64,000 nucleotides of DNA from Luteolibacter luteus (GTDB lineage: Bacteria > Verrucomicrobiota > Verrucomicrobiia > Verrucomicrobiales > Akkermansiaceae), in NCBI RefSeq assembly GCF_012913485.1, contig NZ_CP051774.1:1736001-1800000 (forward strand). The letters run 5' to 3'. Of the stretch, positions 34,280 to 42,288 are shown one piece after another. Both the position numbers and the translations under genes were made by a program. Below the pieces are notes generated by a model. The model ran no database searches and had not been told where the DNA came from. It saw nothing but the letters and a program-made list of their open reading frames with translations. How positions within the stretch are numbered: the stretch's first letter is position 1; each line of letters starts with the position of its first letter.

Positions 34280-34590
34280 GCCGGCAACCATTCATCCCCG
34301 TATGATGCGGGGACCTGAGGAAGGGAGGGCATCCAAGCCCTCCCTTCTTTGTTTTCACGCCAACTCCCAAGCAGCCCTGTCCTCGAAAAAGAGGACATCT
34401 TCGCGGAGCCGCTGACAGTCCCGGGGCTTCTGCCGCCCGGACATGGCAGTAAGTCATCCCTTGTAGCGGGAGAAACCTCGCGCAAGCGTCTGGTCACACT
34501 CTCCTTGGCTGTTCAAAACGCCAGGAGAAGCATTCCCGGCTAAACCCGAGCCCCGATCCCGCCGTTAGAACCGATACCCATTGGAACCTC
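34280..34590. other. Spacer with terminator and structured leader of the DUF1080 gene
   Basis: This 311-base stretch has no protein gene. It holds the terminator at 34320-34354 and a 7-bp hairpin (TGTCCTC/GAGGACA, 34378-34397). The remaining ~190 bases could be a structured 5' leader of the next gene; I could not match it to a known riboswitch class. Confidence 0.6.
34320..34354 (+). terminator. Intrinsic terminator after the class V aminotransferase
   Basis: An 11-bp stem (GAAGGGAGGGC at 34320-34330 pairing with 34337-34347), a 6-base loop and TTTGTTTT give a strong rightward terminator. Confidence 0.9.
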
Positions 34591-35286
34591 ATGAAAACCG
34601 CACTGCTTCTGCTCGCCGTGGCTATTCCCGCATTCGCCGCTGAACCGAACACCCTCAGTCCCGAGGAGAAAAAGGAGAACTTCAAGCTCCTCTTCGACGG
34701 CAAGTCCCTGAAGGGCTGGCACACCTACAAGCAAAAGGAACCGAAGGAACAGTGGAAGGTGGAGGACGACGCCATCACCCTGACCGCCGGCGGCGGTGGC
34801 GATCTGGTGACCGATGACGACTACGCCGACTTCGATTTCCGCTGCGAGTGGAAGATCGCTGACCAAGGCAACTCCGGTATCATGTGGCATTCCACCGAAG
34901 ACCACGACTACCCTTGGGTGAGCGGTCCGGAGTACCAGATCCTCGATTCCTTCGACAAACCGGGCCACAAGTACGCCCACGAAACCAAGAAGGGCAACAT
35001 CGCCGGATGCTTCTACGACATCTACCCGGGCAAGGTCGAATGGTCCAAGCCGGTCGGCGAATGGAATGAAACCCGCATTGTGATCAAAGGCACCAAGGTG
35101 ACCCTCTACCTCAATGGCAATGTGACCTCCGACGTGGATACCGAAAGCCCCGAGTTCAAGGCCGCCCTCGACAAGTCCAAGTTCAAGGGCTGGGAATTCT
35201 TCAACAAGGCCAAGAAGGGCCACATCGTGTTCCAAGACCACGGTGACAAGGTCGCCTTCCGCAACATCCGCATCAAGAAGCTGTAA
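34591..35286 (+). CDS. Secreted DUF1080 (3-keto-disaccharide hydrolase-like) protein
   Basis: This 231-residue exported protein has a signal peptide (cut near AFA-AE) and a single DUF1080 jelly-roll domain. Conserved strings are FKLLFDGKSLKGWHTY, YADFDFRCEWKIADQGNSGIMWHS and SGPEYQILDS, and it ends IVFQDHGDKVAFRNIRIKKL. The family includes 3-keto-glycoside hydrolases and is strongly expanded in Verrucomicrobia and Planctomycetes. It probably cleaves oxidised sugars produced by exported Gfo/Idh-type dehydrogenases such as the one at 27688. A bidirectional terminator follows. Confidence 0.9.
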   Translation: MKTALLLLAVAIPAFAAEPNTLSPEEKKENFKLLFDGKSLKGWHTYKQKEPKEQWKVEDDAITLTAGGGGDLVTDDDYADFDFRCEWKIADQGNSGIMWHSTEDHDYPWVSGPEYQILDSFDKPGHKYAHETKKGNIAGCFYDIYPGKVEWSKPVGEWNETRIVIKGTKVTLYLNGNVTSDVDTESPEFKAALDKSKFKGWEFFNKAKKGHIVFQDHGDKVAFRNIRIKKL

Positions 35287-35318
35287 GCACCCGCTTACGG
35301 ATCATCTTCATAACAAGT

Positions 35319-35347
35319 GAAAGGCCCGCCATTACGGCGGGCCTTTC
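35319..35347. terminator. Terminator between convergent genes
   Basis: A 12-bp stem (35319-35330 pairing with 35336-35347) with a 5-base ATTAC loop lies between the rightward DUF1080 gene and the leftward gene ending at 35377. The arms end in AAA/TTT, so it can serve both strands. Confidence 0.8.
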
Positions 35348-35376
35348 TGTGTTCGGTGTGTGTGTGTGGAAATGGA

Positions 35377-36144
35377 CTATTCTTCTTCCTTCCCGGAAAG
35401 CGCCATCGCGGAACCGGGGTTGCCCTTGACCAGAACGGGCGCGGCCTTGGGCTTCACCAGTTGGGGGCGAGGGGTAGCGGGAGCACTATGGCGCACCATC
35501 TGGTCGATCACGGCGGGCGGCGTGCGGGCCACGACCTTGGCCCCGAAAAAGAGCGAGCCGAAGCAAGCCACGGTCCCTGCAAGATACAGGCCGGTGTTCC
35601 AGCCCTGCATGACCCATGATTTCGGAAGCAGCAACCGGGAGATCAAGGCAGCAAGCACCACGCCAGTACCCAGAAAGGGCGCTGACATCAGCAGCCAATG
35701 CTCCGATCGCCCGGGCATGACATTCGCGAACAAGCGAGCCAGGCAGGCGATCGAACCGGTGGATCCGATCAACAGGATCATCAGCCAGGTGAGCGAAAGC
35801 TTCGGCCGGATCAGGTTGAGGCGGCCACCGCGGTTCGAGCGATTGAGGAGGTCCTGCACCGTCTTGATGCCGAGGCAGGTGTTCAACCGGCGCGCTTCGA
35901 AGGATTGGGACTTCGCGTACTGGTTTTTCCGCTCGGACGAAAGATGCTGGATCCGGAGCCGGGCATACGCCGCCAAGGCATCCTGCTTCTTTCCGCCGCT
36001 GACAGCCAAAGCCGTGGCCCAAGCCCCCGGCTCCAGCGTCTGGCGCAGGATTTCCTGGCCTACTCTCTCCGAGATCTCGCGATCAAGTACGGCCTGGGGA
36101 GAGACCAGCTTGTGAACTGCCGCACGGAGAGTGATGGGTTTCAT
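35377..36144 (-). CDS. Membrane protein coupled to the VWA PEP-CTERM gene, unknown
   Basis: This 255-residue protein has a soluble N-terminal helical region (about 1-110). Three membrane segments follow at about 113-133, 147-167 and 184-203, then a Pro/Ala-rich tail. No family was recognised. Its ATG overlaps the stop of the upstream DUF1194-like gene (ATGA at 36141-36144), so the two products are made together. That coupling suggests it may help export or anchor the VWA protein. Confidence 0.75.
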   Translation of the reverse strand: MKPITLRAAVHKLVSPQAVLDREISERVGQEILRQTLEPGAWATALAVSGGKKQDALAAYARLRIQHLSSERKNQYAKSQSFEARRLNTCLGIKTVQDLLNRSNRGGRLNLIRPKLSLTWLMILLIGSTGSIACLARLFANVMPGRSEHWLLMSAPFLGTGVVLAALISRLLLPKSWVMQGWNTGLYLAGTVACFGSLFFGAKVVARTPPAVIDQMVRHSAPATPRPQLVKPKAAPVLVKGNPGSAMALSGKEEE

Positions 36145-36998
36145 GCTCCGGCGGTGTTAGAGGCTCCCGCACGACGGCGGCGCAAAAGGAGAAAACCCGC
36201 GCACGACATCAGCAAGGCACTCGAAGGCTCCGGCACCGAGGTCGATACCGTGCCACCATCCTGGATGCTCTTGCCGAGATTGCTGGCGAGGAAAAGATCC
36301 AAGCTGTTCAGCTTCGTGGTGGTCGTGGAGCCGGCGTGGCCTGCCAACTCGCCACCAACCACATTCGTCTGGAAGAAGCTTTGGATGGTCTTGGTGTTGT
36401 TCCCGATCGCCACTGCATTGATCACGTCCACACCGGAGGCCAGCGCTTCGTCTCGAGCCTGCTTGACCGCTGCCGGATTGGTCGGAGTACTGGCAGCGGC
36501 AACCTCGAGGATCTGCACGGCGCTTTCGTAGCCGTTCGAACTGCCGCCGGTTTCCGTGCCAAAGTGGTTTGTCGCCAAGTCAATAACCGCCGCGAGCGAA
36601 GGCGAAGCGATCGACAAGGGCCGCGCGAGATTCTGGGCGATCGTCGCAAATTGCCGCGCCTCGGCGACATTGCTGATCATCATCCAAGGAATGCCCACGG
36701 ACTGAGTCGTGGAATTTCCATAAAAAACCAGTGAGACGGCTATTCGTCCCGTGGAACCGGAAGCAATGGAATCAAGGACTTGGGAACTGGTCATGGCAGC
36801 GGCATAGCCGTTCATGACATCCCTGAAATCATGCTTGTTTAGTCCTGCATCCGTGACGTCCACGAGCAAGACTATTTCACTATCAACGGAGATAGCCTCG
36901 GCCTTCGAATACAATCCGGCCAAGGCGATGCCAAGGGACAACGCCAGAATCCGGATTCGTAGAGAAGCGCCGCGACTTGAGAAGGTCGCTGTCTTCAT
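36141..36998 (-). CDS. Exported VWA (DUF1194-like) protein with PEP-CTERM tail
   Basis: This 285-residue protein has an N-terminal signal peptide (cut near AEA-IS). A von Willebrand A-type domain of the DUF1194 pattern follows (EIVLLVDVTDAGLNKHDFRDVMNGYAAAM, then GRIAVSLVFYGN). It ends with the PEP-CTERM tail VPEPSSALLMSCAGFLLLRRRR. The MIDAS-like position reads DVTDAG rather than DxSxS, so metal binding is doubtful. It would be sorted to the surface by an exosortase, like the giant protein at 19028. A good promoter lies upstream at 37026-37054, and the next gene overlaps its stop. Confidence 0.82.
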   Translation of the reverse strand: MKTATFSSRGASLRIRILALSLGIALAGLYSKAEAISVDSEIVLLVDVTDAGLNKHDFRDVMNGYAAAMTSSQVLDSIASGSTGRIAVSLVFYGNSTTQSVGIPWMMISNVAEARQFATIAQNLARPLSIASPSLAAVIDLATNHFGTETGGSSNGYESAVQILEVAAASTPTNPAAVKQARDEALASGVDVINAVAIGNNTKTIQSFFQTNVVGGELAGHAGSTTTTKLNSLDLFLASNLGKSIQDGGTVSTSVPEPSSALLMSCAGFLLLRRRRAGASNTAGA

Positions 36999-37025
36999 GT
37001 GTGTGACTGGGGTGAGAGCGCCGTG

Positions 37026-37054
37026 ATAAAAACTTAAGCTTGCCTAAACGTCAA
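37026..37054 (-). promoter_or_regulatory. Sigma-70-type promoter of the VWA PEP-CTERM gene
   Basis: On the minus strand, TTGACG (37054-37049) and TTTTAT (37031-37026) are 17 bases apart in an AT-rich divergent spacer. The predicted start of transcription is ~20 bases before the ATG at 36998. Confidence 0.6.
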
Positions 37055-37073
37055 TAATTTTAAAAATTAAATC

Positions 37074-37736
37074 ATGCTTAACCCCCGCGAGGCTTCAAAA
37101 ACTCCCTTCTCTTCCCGCATCGCATTCGGCATCGCCCTGCTTCTCGCAGGTTCTTTCGGCCTCGCCGTGGCCGTCATGGTGCCGAATCACACGCCACCAC
37201 CGGTCGCACAGAAGAGTCTATCCGCGAACGATGCGAAGATCCGGACCTCTCTTGAGCAAGATAGCGGGAAAGAGGCACCCGCTGCCGTCTCCACTGACGA
37301 CTTGGTGAAGTTCTGCGCGCAGCACGTGACCGCCGCGCGCACCTTCGTGGTTTTCAGCCGCGGCACTTGCGTGGTGGTGAACGAACCGAGTTCCGATCCA
37401 TTGGCCGACGCAAAGAGAAAGCTCTCCGCCTGCGCGGACCCGAACACGCCTTTCATTCCTGAGCCGACCGCCGAAGGAGACCTCATCGTGAGCTTCCGCG
37501 AACCCGTATTCCAGCGCTTCACCCGCGAGGAAATGGACAAGCTCGCACCCGCCTTGGAAAAGCTGGCCCCTGCACTGCTCTCTCCCGCCGAAAGCGTGGC
37601 TGCGGGTGCCGACTGGACACCACCCGATCAGGCAAAGGTCGGCCTGCTGGCCCGCCGCCGCATGCTCGAGGACGCCTCAAGTGTGGTACCGGTCCGCATC
37701 ATCCGCGCGAAGAACAGCGAGACCGCCGCGCGTTAA
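37074..37736 (+). CDS. Exported or membrane-anchored protein, unknown
   Basis: This 220-residue protein has an N-terminal membrane segment (about 16-36). The rest is soluble, with an Ala-rich helical C-terminal half. No family recognised. It diverges from the VWA PEP-CTERM gene across a 75-base AT-rich spacer, and its 3' end overlaps the leftward gene at 37677 by 60 bases. Only one Cys pair (residues 80 and 101) stands out. Confidence 0.7.
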   Translation: MLNPREASKTPFSSRIAFGIALLLAGSFGLAVAVMVPNHTPPPVAQKSLSANDAKIRTSLEQDSGKEAPAAVSTDDLVKFCAQHVTAARTFVVFSRGTCVVVNEPSSDPLADAKRKLSACADPNTPFIPEPTAEGDLIVSFREPVFQRFTREEMDKLAPALEKLAPALLSPAESVAAGADWTPPDQAKVGLLARRRMLEDASSVVPVRIIRAKNSETAAR

Positions 37737-38354
37737 GCGGCCGCTCTTTTCCGGACCGAGCCTTCTTCCTGCATGATAGAAGGCAATCAAAGCCATCGCT
37801 TGGATCACGTGAAACAGGTCATTGTGATTGAATCGCGCATGTAGCTTCCACTGCGTCTGCTGGATAACTCCTGCCAAGATCGAAAGCCCCAAGCCAGCCA
37901 GCATGGGGGCCCGCCACGAGGCACGGACGCAAATCGCGGCGATGAGCCAGGCAATCATCGCGGAACCATAGTCTGCCATCGCCACGACGAACTCCGGCTT
38001 GAAGAAAACCGCGATGGCAAAGGCTGCTAACTTCGCAGCCAGCGCCATCCGCCAAAAGCGCAAGCTCCCAAGCCCAAGTTCATGGAGCATGCTCATGCCA
38101 ATCGCGAAGCCGAGGCCGCAGATGATCCACAGAACCACGCGCCACCACCACGGCTCCAGGATAGGAAACTCCGGCGCGAAGCCGTGATAAAATCCCCCCG
38201 CGAGAGCCGAGGCCGCCATCAAGCTCATCGCACGGATCCACCAGCGCCGCGCAGGCGATATCAGATCGCTCTTGCTTAGCTTGAGCGCCAGGCACAGCCC
38301 CAGTGCCGCAAGCAAGAGGTCCGTAACGAACGTCGCTGGCTCGTGAAGCGTCAT
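37677..38354 (-). CDS. Multi-pass membrane protein in a methyltransferase/oxidase operon
   Basis: The ATG at 38354 overlaps the stop of the FAD oxidase gene (ATGA). The 225-residue product has about seven hydrophobic helices, e.g. WWRVVLWIICGLGFAIGMSM and MALAAKLAAFAIAVFF, with His/Asn residues near helix ends (LHARFNHNDLFHVIQAMALIAFYH). That HNDLFHxxQ pattern looks like a conserved intramembrane site. No named family is assigned. It is the third gene of an operon joined by ATGA overlaps. Its 3' end overlaps the convergent gene at 37074 by 60 bases, so the last ~20 residues may be lineage-specific. Confidence 0.8.
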   Translation of the reverse strand: MTLHEPATFVTDLLLAALGLCLALKLSKSDLISPARRWWIRAMSLMAASALAGGFYHGFAPEFPILEPWWWRVVLWIICGLGFAIGMSMLHELGLGSLRFWRMALAAKLAAFAIAVFFKPEFVVAMADYGSAMIAWLIAAICVRASWRAPMLAGLGLSILAGVIQQTQWKLHARFNHNDLFHVIQAMALIAFYHAGRRLGPEKSGRLTRGGLAVLRADDADRYHT

Positions 38355-39748
38355 GGCATGGCGAAGAGATCGCGGTAGTGACGCCACCACTCGCTCTGGA
38401 AACGACCCGCAGGATCATATTTTTCCTTCACGCGCAGAAAGCCGCGGAAACCCGGATAAGCCTGCTCAACCTGCTCGCGCGTCGCCCAACGATGGTAGGT
38501 GAGGAAATAGCTCCCATCGAAGGAAAGCGCGAGATCGATGAGCCTTCGAAAAACATCCGCCGCTCGCGCAACGCCATCATCGTGATGCTCGGTGTGAAGA
38601 TTGAAGATCACGCACGCAAAGGACTCGCGCGCCCAAGCGAGCGCGCTCTCCCGATCCTGCTCGATCAGGCGCACCGTCCCGTAGATCACCGGGATGCCGG
38701 TCGGGCGCAGCAACTCCGCCGCCCGGGCCATGAATACTGCAAGCTGCGACCTCGGAACATAGAGCTCCGTGATCATCTCCGTCGCCACCTCCGAACCCAG
38801 CTTTTCATCCAGATGAACATGATAATCCTCGAGATAAACGCCGAGCTGATGCGTGTCCGACCAATACAAGGAGCCCCGGGTCTTCAAATAGTGCCCCGAA
38901 TAAACCTCGAAGACCTTTGCCCGATCCGTGTGCGCCAGGTGGATCAACTCTTCCCAGTCATCCGCCCCGAGCTCCTGCGCCTCCTCCATAGAGCGTGACT
39001 GCTCGATTGGCCGGTAGGAAGACAGCACCCCGCGATGCAGGAAGTCGCCCGAGCATTCATCAATCGAGAATTGGAAATCCCCATAGTCGGATCCATCGGC
39101 GATCCGATCTTCCAGCGTGGAAATCAAGCGATCCACCGTGGTGATCTCCACCAACCGCTCCACCTTCAAACGCGGGGCCAGCCGCAGGAGCACCGAAGTG
39201 ATGACGCCGAAGCATCCGTAACCGCCAATCGCATGCCGGAAGAGCTCAGCATTCCGCGACCTGCTACAGCGAAGGATTCGTCCGGCGGCATCGACCAACG
39301 TAAAGGCTTCGATATCCCCGATGATCGGAGCCATCTTCAAGCCGCGGCCATGGATATTCGCCGCCAGTGAACCGCCCAGTGTAAGATCATCCGCACCGGT
39401 CTGTTTCTGGCGGATGCTCCACACCGGTGACACGCCTTCCTGCCGGGAGTGAAGTTCATGGATCAGCTCGGGCCACGTGAACCCGGCACCCGCTTCCACC
39501 AAGCCGTGGTCCCGATCGATCCCACCAAACTCTTTCAATCCCTTCAGATCGAGCAGCAAGGTCCCCTCGCCAAATTGCTGCCCACCCATCGCATGCCTCG
39601 AGCCACAGATCGAGACCGGCTGCCGGGCATGTTCCGGATCGGATAGAATCGCCGCGACCTCCTCTGTCGTGGCAGGCCGCAGGACACGGGAGACGAGCAC
39701 CGGATTCAGCCGCGAGTGCACATCATTACAAAGGATTCCCGAGCTCAT
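38351..39748 (-). CDS. FAD-linked oxidase (aldonolactone oxidase/DprE1-like)
   Basis: The ATG at 39748 overlaps the methyltransferase stop by four bases; a longer start at 39778 was rejected. The 465-residue protein has the VAO/PCMH FAD-binding fold: SICGSRHAMGGQ near residue 47 (a His at the usual flavin-linkage site), then DLTLGGSLAANIHGRG and a GGYGCFGVITSVLLRL. It ends with FLRVKEKYDPAGRFQSEWW, typical of aldonolactone oxidases. It therefore oxidises a sugar-lactone or alcohol-type substrate that is not identifiable from sequence. The operon adds a methyltransferase and a membrane protein. Confidence 0.88.
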   Translation of the reverse strand: MSSGILCNDVHSRLNPVLVSRVLRPATTEEVAAILSDPEHARQPVSICGSRHAMGGQQFGEGTLLLDLKGLKEFGGIDRDHGLVEAGAGFTWPELIHELHSRQEGVSPVWSIRQKQTGADDLTLGGSLAANIHGRGLKMAPIIGDIEAFTLVDAAGRILRCSRSRNAELFRHAIGGYGCFGVITSVLLRLAPRLKVERLVEITTVDRLISTLEDRIADGSDYGDFQFSIDECSGDFLHRGVLSSYRPIEQSRSMEEAQELGADDWEELIHLAHTDRAKVFEVYSGHYLKTRGSLYWSDTHQLGVYLEDYHVHLDEKLGSEVATEMITELYVPRSQLAVFMARAAELLRPTGIPVIYGTVRLIEQDRESALAWARESFACVIFNLHTEHHDDGVARAADVFRRLIDLALSFDGSYFLTYHRWATREQVEQAYPGFRGFLRVKEKYDPAGRFQSEWWRHYRDLFAMP

Positions 39749-40641
39749 GAGCAAAGCGGATGGCACAGGCAAAGACACTCACCCCGGGCCAGAGGCAGAC
39801 GCGCGGCCCGACGTGGCGCAAGAATGCGAGAGCGCAGGTCCCGGTGATTGGCCACGGCATCGAGCTTCAATCCGCAAGCCCTCAAAAACCCGCGCAACTC
39901 ATCCCGGCTACAGCCCCACAAAAACGGCTCGCTTCGCAAACGCAGCCACCACGCAACCACGGGAGACTGCCCGCGAAAGGACAACTTCCCGTCTTCCGGA
40001 AGCTCCATGAAAGTGAAGATCACCCGTCCCTCCTCCCCCGCCAGCGAAGCCGCGGAACGAAGAATCCCGGCCACTTTCTCCTCCGGGAAATACATCGTCA
40101 GCCCCTCGGCCACCACGATCGAAGGAAGGCTATCATCAAAAGCCGCACACGCCGCCAGCGCATCAGCTGGCATCGTCTTACCCAGATCGACCGGCATGAA
40201 ATGCAAGTTCGGGCAACCCGCCAGAGCCGCATGCTTCGAAGCCTGCGTCGCCGGATGATCCAGCTCGATGAAGCTCACCTCCGGAAACTGCGCCGCCAGC
40301 CTGCATGCCAAGCTATCGTAACCCGCACCGAGCACGATGACTTGCCGGATCTCCTGATCCAATCCCTGCCTCACCTCCTTCTCGATCCACCGCTTCCTCG
40401 CCAGGTAGTGAGTGAAGATCCCTCCCAGTAGAAATCGCTCCGCCAACATCAGTGCGCGGGACGCCCACGAGTTCTCCATCGCGAAACCAAACCACCCGCC
40501 GCTCGCCCGGTCGCCCAGAATGCGGCGGACCGACTCCTCCTCATCCGGCGCCAGCAGCGCGGCGAGATCAGGATCGCGCGCCGAAAGCAGGGTGCCTCGG
40601 GCAATCAGTGTGGCGGTATCACTCGGAGTTCGATGGTCCAT
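39745..40641 (-). CDS. Leucine carboxyl methyltransferase-family SAM methyltransferase
   Basis: This 298-residue methyltransferase matches the LCM/PPM1-type (TIGR00027-like) family. It has the SAM motif VIVLGAGYDSLACRL, the acidic ribose-binding IELDHPATQ, and the family-typical VVAEGLTMYFPEE. Members methylate carboxyl groups or small natural-product acids; the substrate here is unknown. It is the first gene of a leftward three-gene operon, followed by the FAD oxidase and the membrane protein with four-base overlaps throughout, so the three act together. Confidence 0.88.
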   Translation of the reverse strand: MDHRTPSDTATLIARGTLLSARDPDLAALLAPDEEESVRRILGDRASGGWFGFAMENSWASRALMLAERFLLGGIFTHYLARKRWIEKEVRQGLDQEIRQVIVLGAGYDSLACRLAAQFPEVSFIELDHPATQASKHAALAGCPNLHFMPVDLGKTMPADALAACAAFDDSLPSIVVAEGLTMYFPEEKVAGILRSAASLAGEEGRVIFTFMELPEDGKLSFRGQSPVVAWWLRLRSEPFLWGCSRDELRGFLRACGLKLDAVANHRDLRSRILAPRRAARLPLARGECLCLCHPLCS

Positions 40642-40842
40642 CGTTCAAATGCTAGAAAAACAACACATGCGACGAGCAACCCGTCAACCCCCAATATGCT
40701 ATTTTTCCAGCATCAAGGGCAGGCCGCGGTCGCTTCACCGGATCATGCGATGAAACCACCCGGATTGGGTCATCGGAAATCCTGCCTTGAACATCGATTT
40801 CCTCGATGTTTCGAAACACCGGCCCCCTCCCCTCAATTGACC

Positions 40843-41253
40843 CTAGGGCTTCGACCCGTGGTGCTCTTCCAGGAAATCCAGCAGGTCTCCCCGGGATCGC
40901 ACCTCCCCCTCCGGAAACATCACCTCGCAACAAAAGCCGCCCTTGAAATACGTCCGCGCGCCATCCGCGAAATCGAACCGCGTGTAGCTCAAGCCGGGTG
41001 CCCGATGGTGCGAACGAAACCAAAACTTCACCTTCTCGCCATCCGGCAAATTCACCAAGCCCGCGTGCGTCTAATCGGGCAGAACGGTGAATTGAACGAG
41101 CGCACCCTCGTCATGATCCAATGCGATCGCAGCCGGATCACAGTCCTCCGCGGCCCGATCCACCTGACTTTGCACTCGCGACGCAAGTCCACCGCGCGAG
41201 ACCAGCGCCACCGCCAGACCGGCAGCAAGCACCAGCAAGAGAACCTTCTTCAT
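40843..41253 (-). pseudogene. Small exported protein gene interrupted by an in-frame TAG
   Basis: From ATG 41253 the frame encodes 60 residues: a hydrophobic N-terminal segment (MKKVLLLVLAAGLAVALVS) and a short soluble part ending TVLPD, then TAG at 41073-41071. The same frame continues with THAGLVNLPDGEKVKFW and a plausible domain (FRSHHRAPGLSYTRFDF...) for 76 more codons to the stop at 40843. The two parts read as one secreted protein of about 136 residues. The amber codon may be a recent nonsense mutation or a sequencing error. A restart at TTG 41058 or GTG 41055 lacks a ribosome-binding site. No family is recognised. Confidence 0.6.
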
Positions 41254-41330
41254 GATCCAGCCGGAGCATGAAGCCTCACCGCTCTCCAAGCAAGGCCTCT
41301 CCGGATTCATCACAGCTCCGCTCCACCCGC

Positions 41331-42146
41331 TCACGCAAGCCGCTTCGTCAGATACAGCTTTGCATGGCCACGCGAGTCCCAATCGGGAATCCGTCCCACC
41401 ACCGCAAATCCCTGCGACTGATAAAAACCCGGTGCCTGGTAATCCATCGTGTCCACATAGGCCTGCCGGCAGCCCCGCACTAGCGCCTGCCGGACCGACT
41501 CCTCCAACAAGGCGGAACCGATCCCACACGCACGCCACCTGGGGTCCACCGCCATGATCGAGATGCGCAGCCACGACAGCTGCGTCTCTGCGAGAAGCCC
41601 TCCCACCACCTTGCCATCCACCTTTGCAAGCAGCACCAGCGGAAGAGCTTGATGACCGGGCTGTTCCAGCAGCGCCATGAACTCCGGATTGGCCTGCACG
41701 TTGAACTCCCGCAGCCACTGCCTGACCAGATCGCAATCGGCACCCATCGTGTCCGGCACCATCTCGATGCGGCAAGGTCCGTCCTCCGCTTCGGCTCCCG
41801 CTTCCTCGGCCGGGTGATGCACAAAATGCGCCTCCGGAATCCAGCCCACTTCCCCGCGAAACAACTTCACCAAAACCCAGCCATCCAGCACATGGATCGA
41901 CTCCCCTTCTTCACCACCCACCACCGTCAGCTCCTTGGAGGAGTAATTGACCAGGCTCGTCGTGTCACCGCTCTGCGCCGCCAGGAAAGAACCATGCACC
42001 CAGCCCGCACCGCCATCCGGAGTGCTGCACCAGAACCACCCGGGAAACTCCGGGTCCGCCCGCTCCACCCGCACGGCATCACCGGCCCCGAAGCGGATCG
42101 GATCGGGATACTGCGCCACATAGGCTTTCGTGACCTTTCCTAGCAT
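41331..42146 (-). CDS. SH3-SH3-GNAT fusion acetyltransferase
   Basis: The ATG at 42146 is preferred to a TTG at 42188. The 271-residue protein starts with an SH3-like beta domain (about 5-60, FGAGDAVRVERADPEFPGWFWC). A second, shorter SH3-like segment follows (about 70-115, WVLVKLFRGEVGWIPEAHF), then a GNAT acetyltransferase domain (about 128-271). In the latter MAVDPRWRACGIGSALLEESV is the acetyl-CoA-binding motif A and GFYQSQGFAVVGRI the C-terminal motif. No signal peptide is seen, so the SH3 units probably bind a cytoplasmic protein rather than peptidoglycan. The target is unknown. Confidence 0.82.
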   Translation of the reverse strand: MLGKVTKAYVAQYPDPIRFGAGDAVRVERADPEFPGWFWCSTPDGGAGWVHGSFLAAQSGDTTSLVNYSSKELTVVGGEEGESIHVLDGWVLVKLFRGEVGWIPEAHFVHHPAEEAGAEAEDGPCRIEMVPDTMGADCDLVRQWLREFNVQANPEFMALLEQPGHQALPLVLLAKVDGKVVGGLLAETQLSWLRISIMAVDPRWRACGIGSALLEESVRQALVRGCRQAYVDTMDYQAPGFYQSQGFAVVGRIPDWDSRGHAKLYLTKRLA

Positions 42147-42288
42147 TCGGACGGCGTGCCTCGTAGCACACCCGTTCTCCCCGAACAAGCGGCCAAGGAT
42201 CTACCGGCCCCCAAAGCCACGAATCCCGCCAAAAGGTCGCTTTTTATTGGAACCACCTCCCTCGGAATGACGTAAAGGCAGTGCATCC

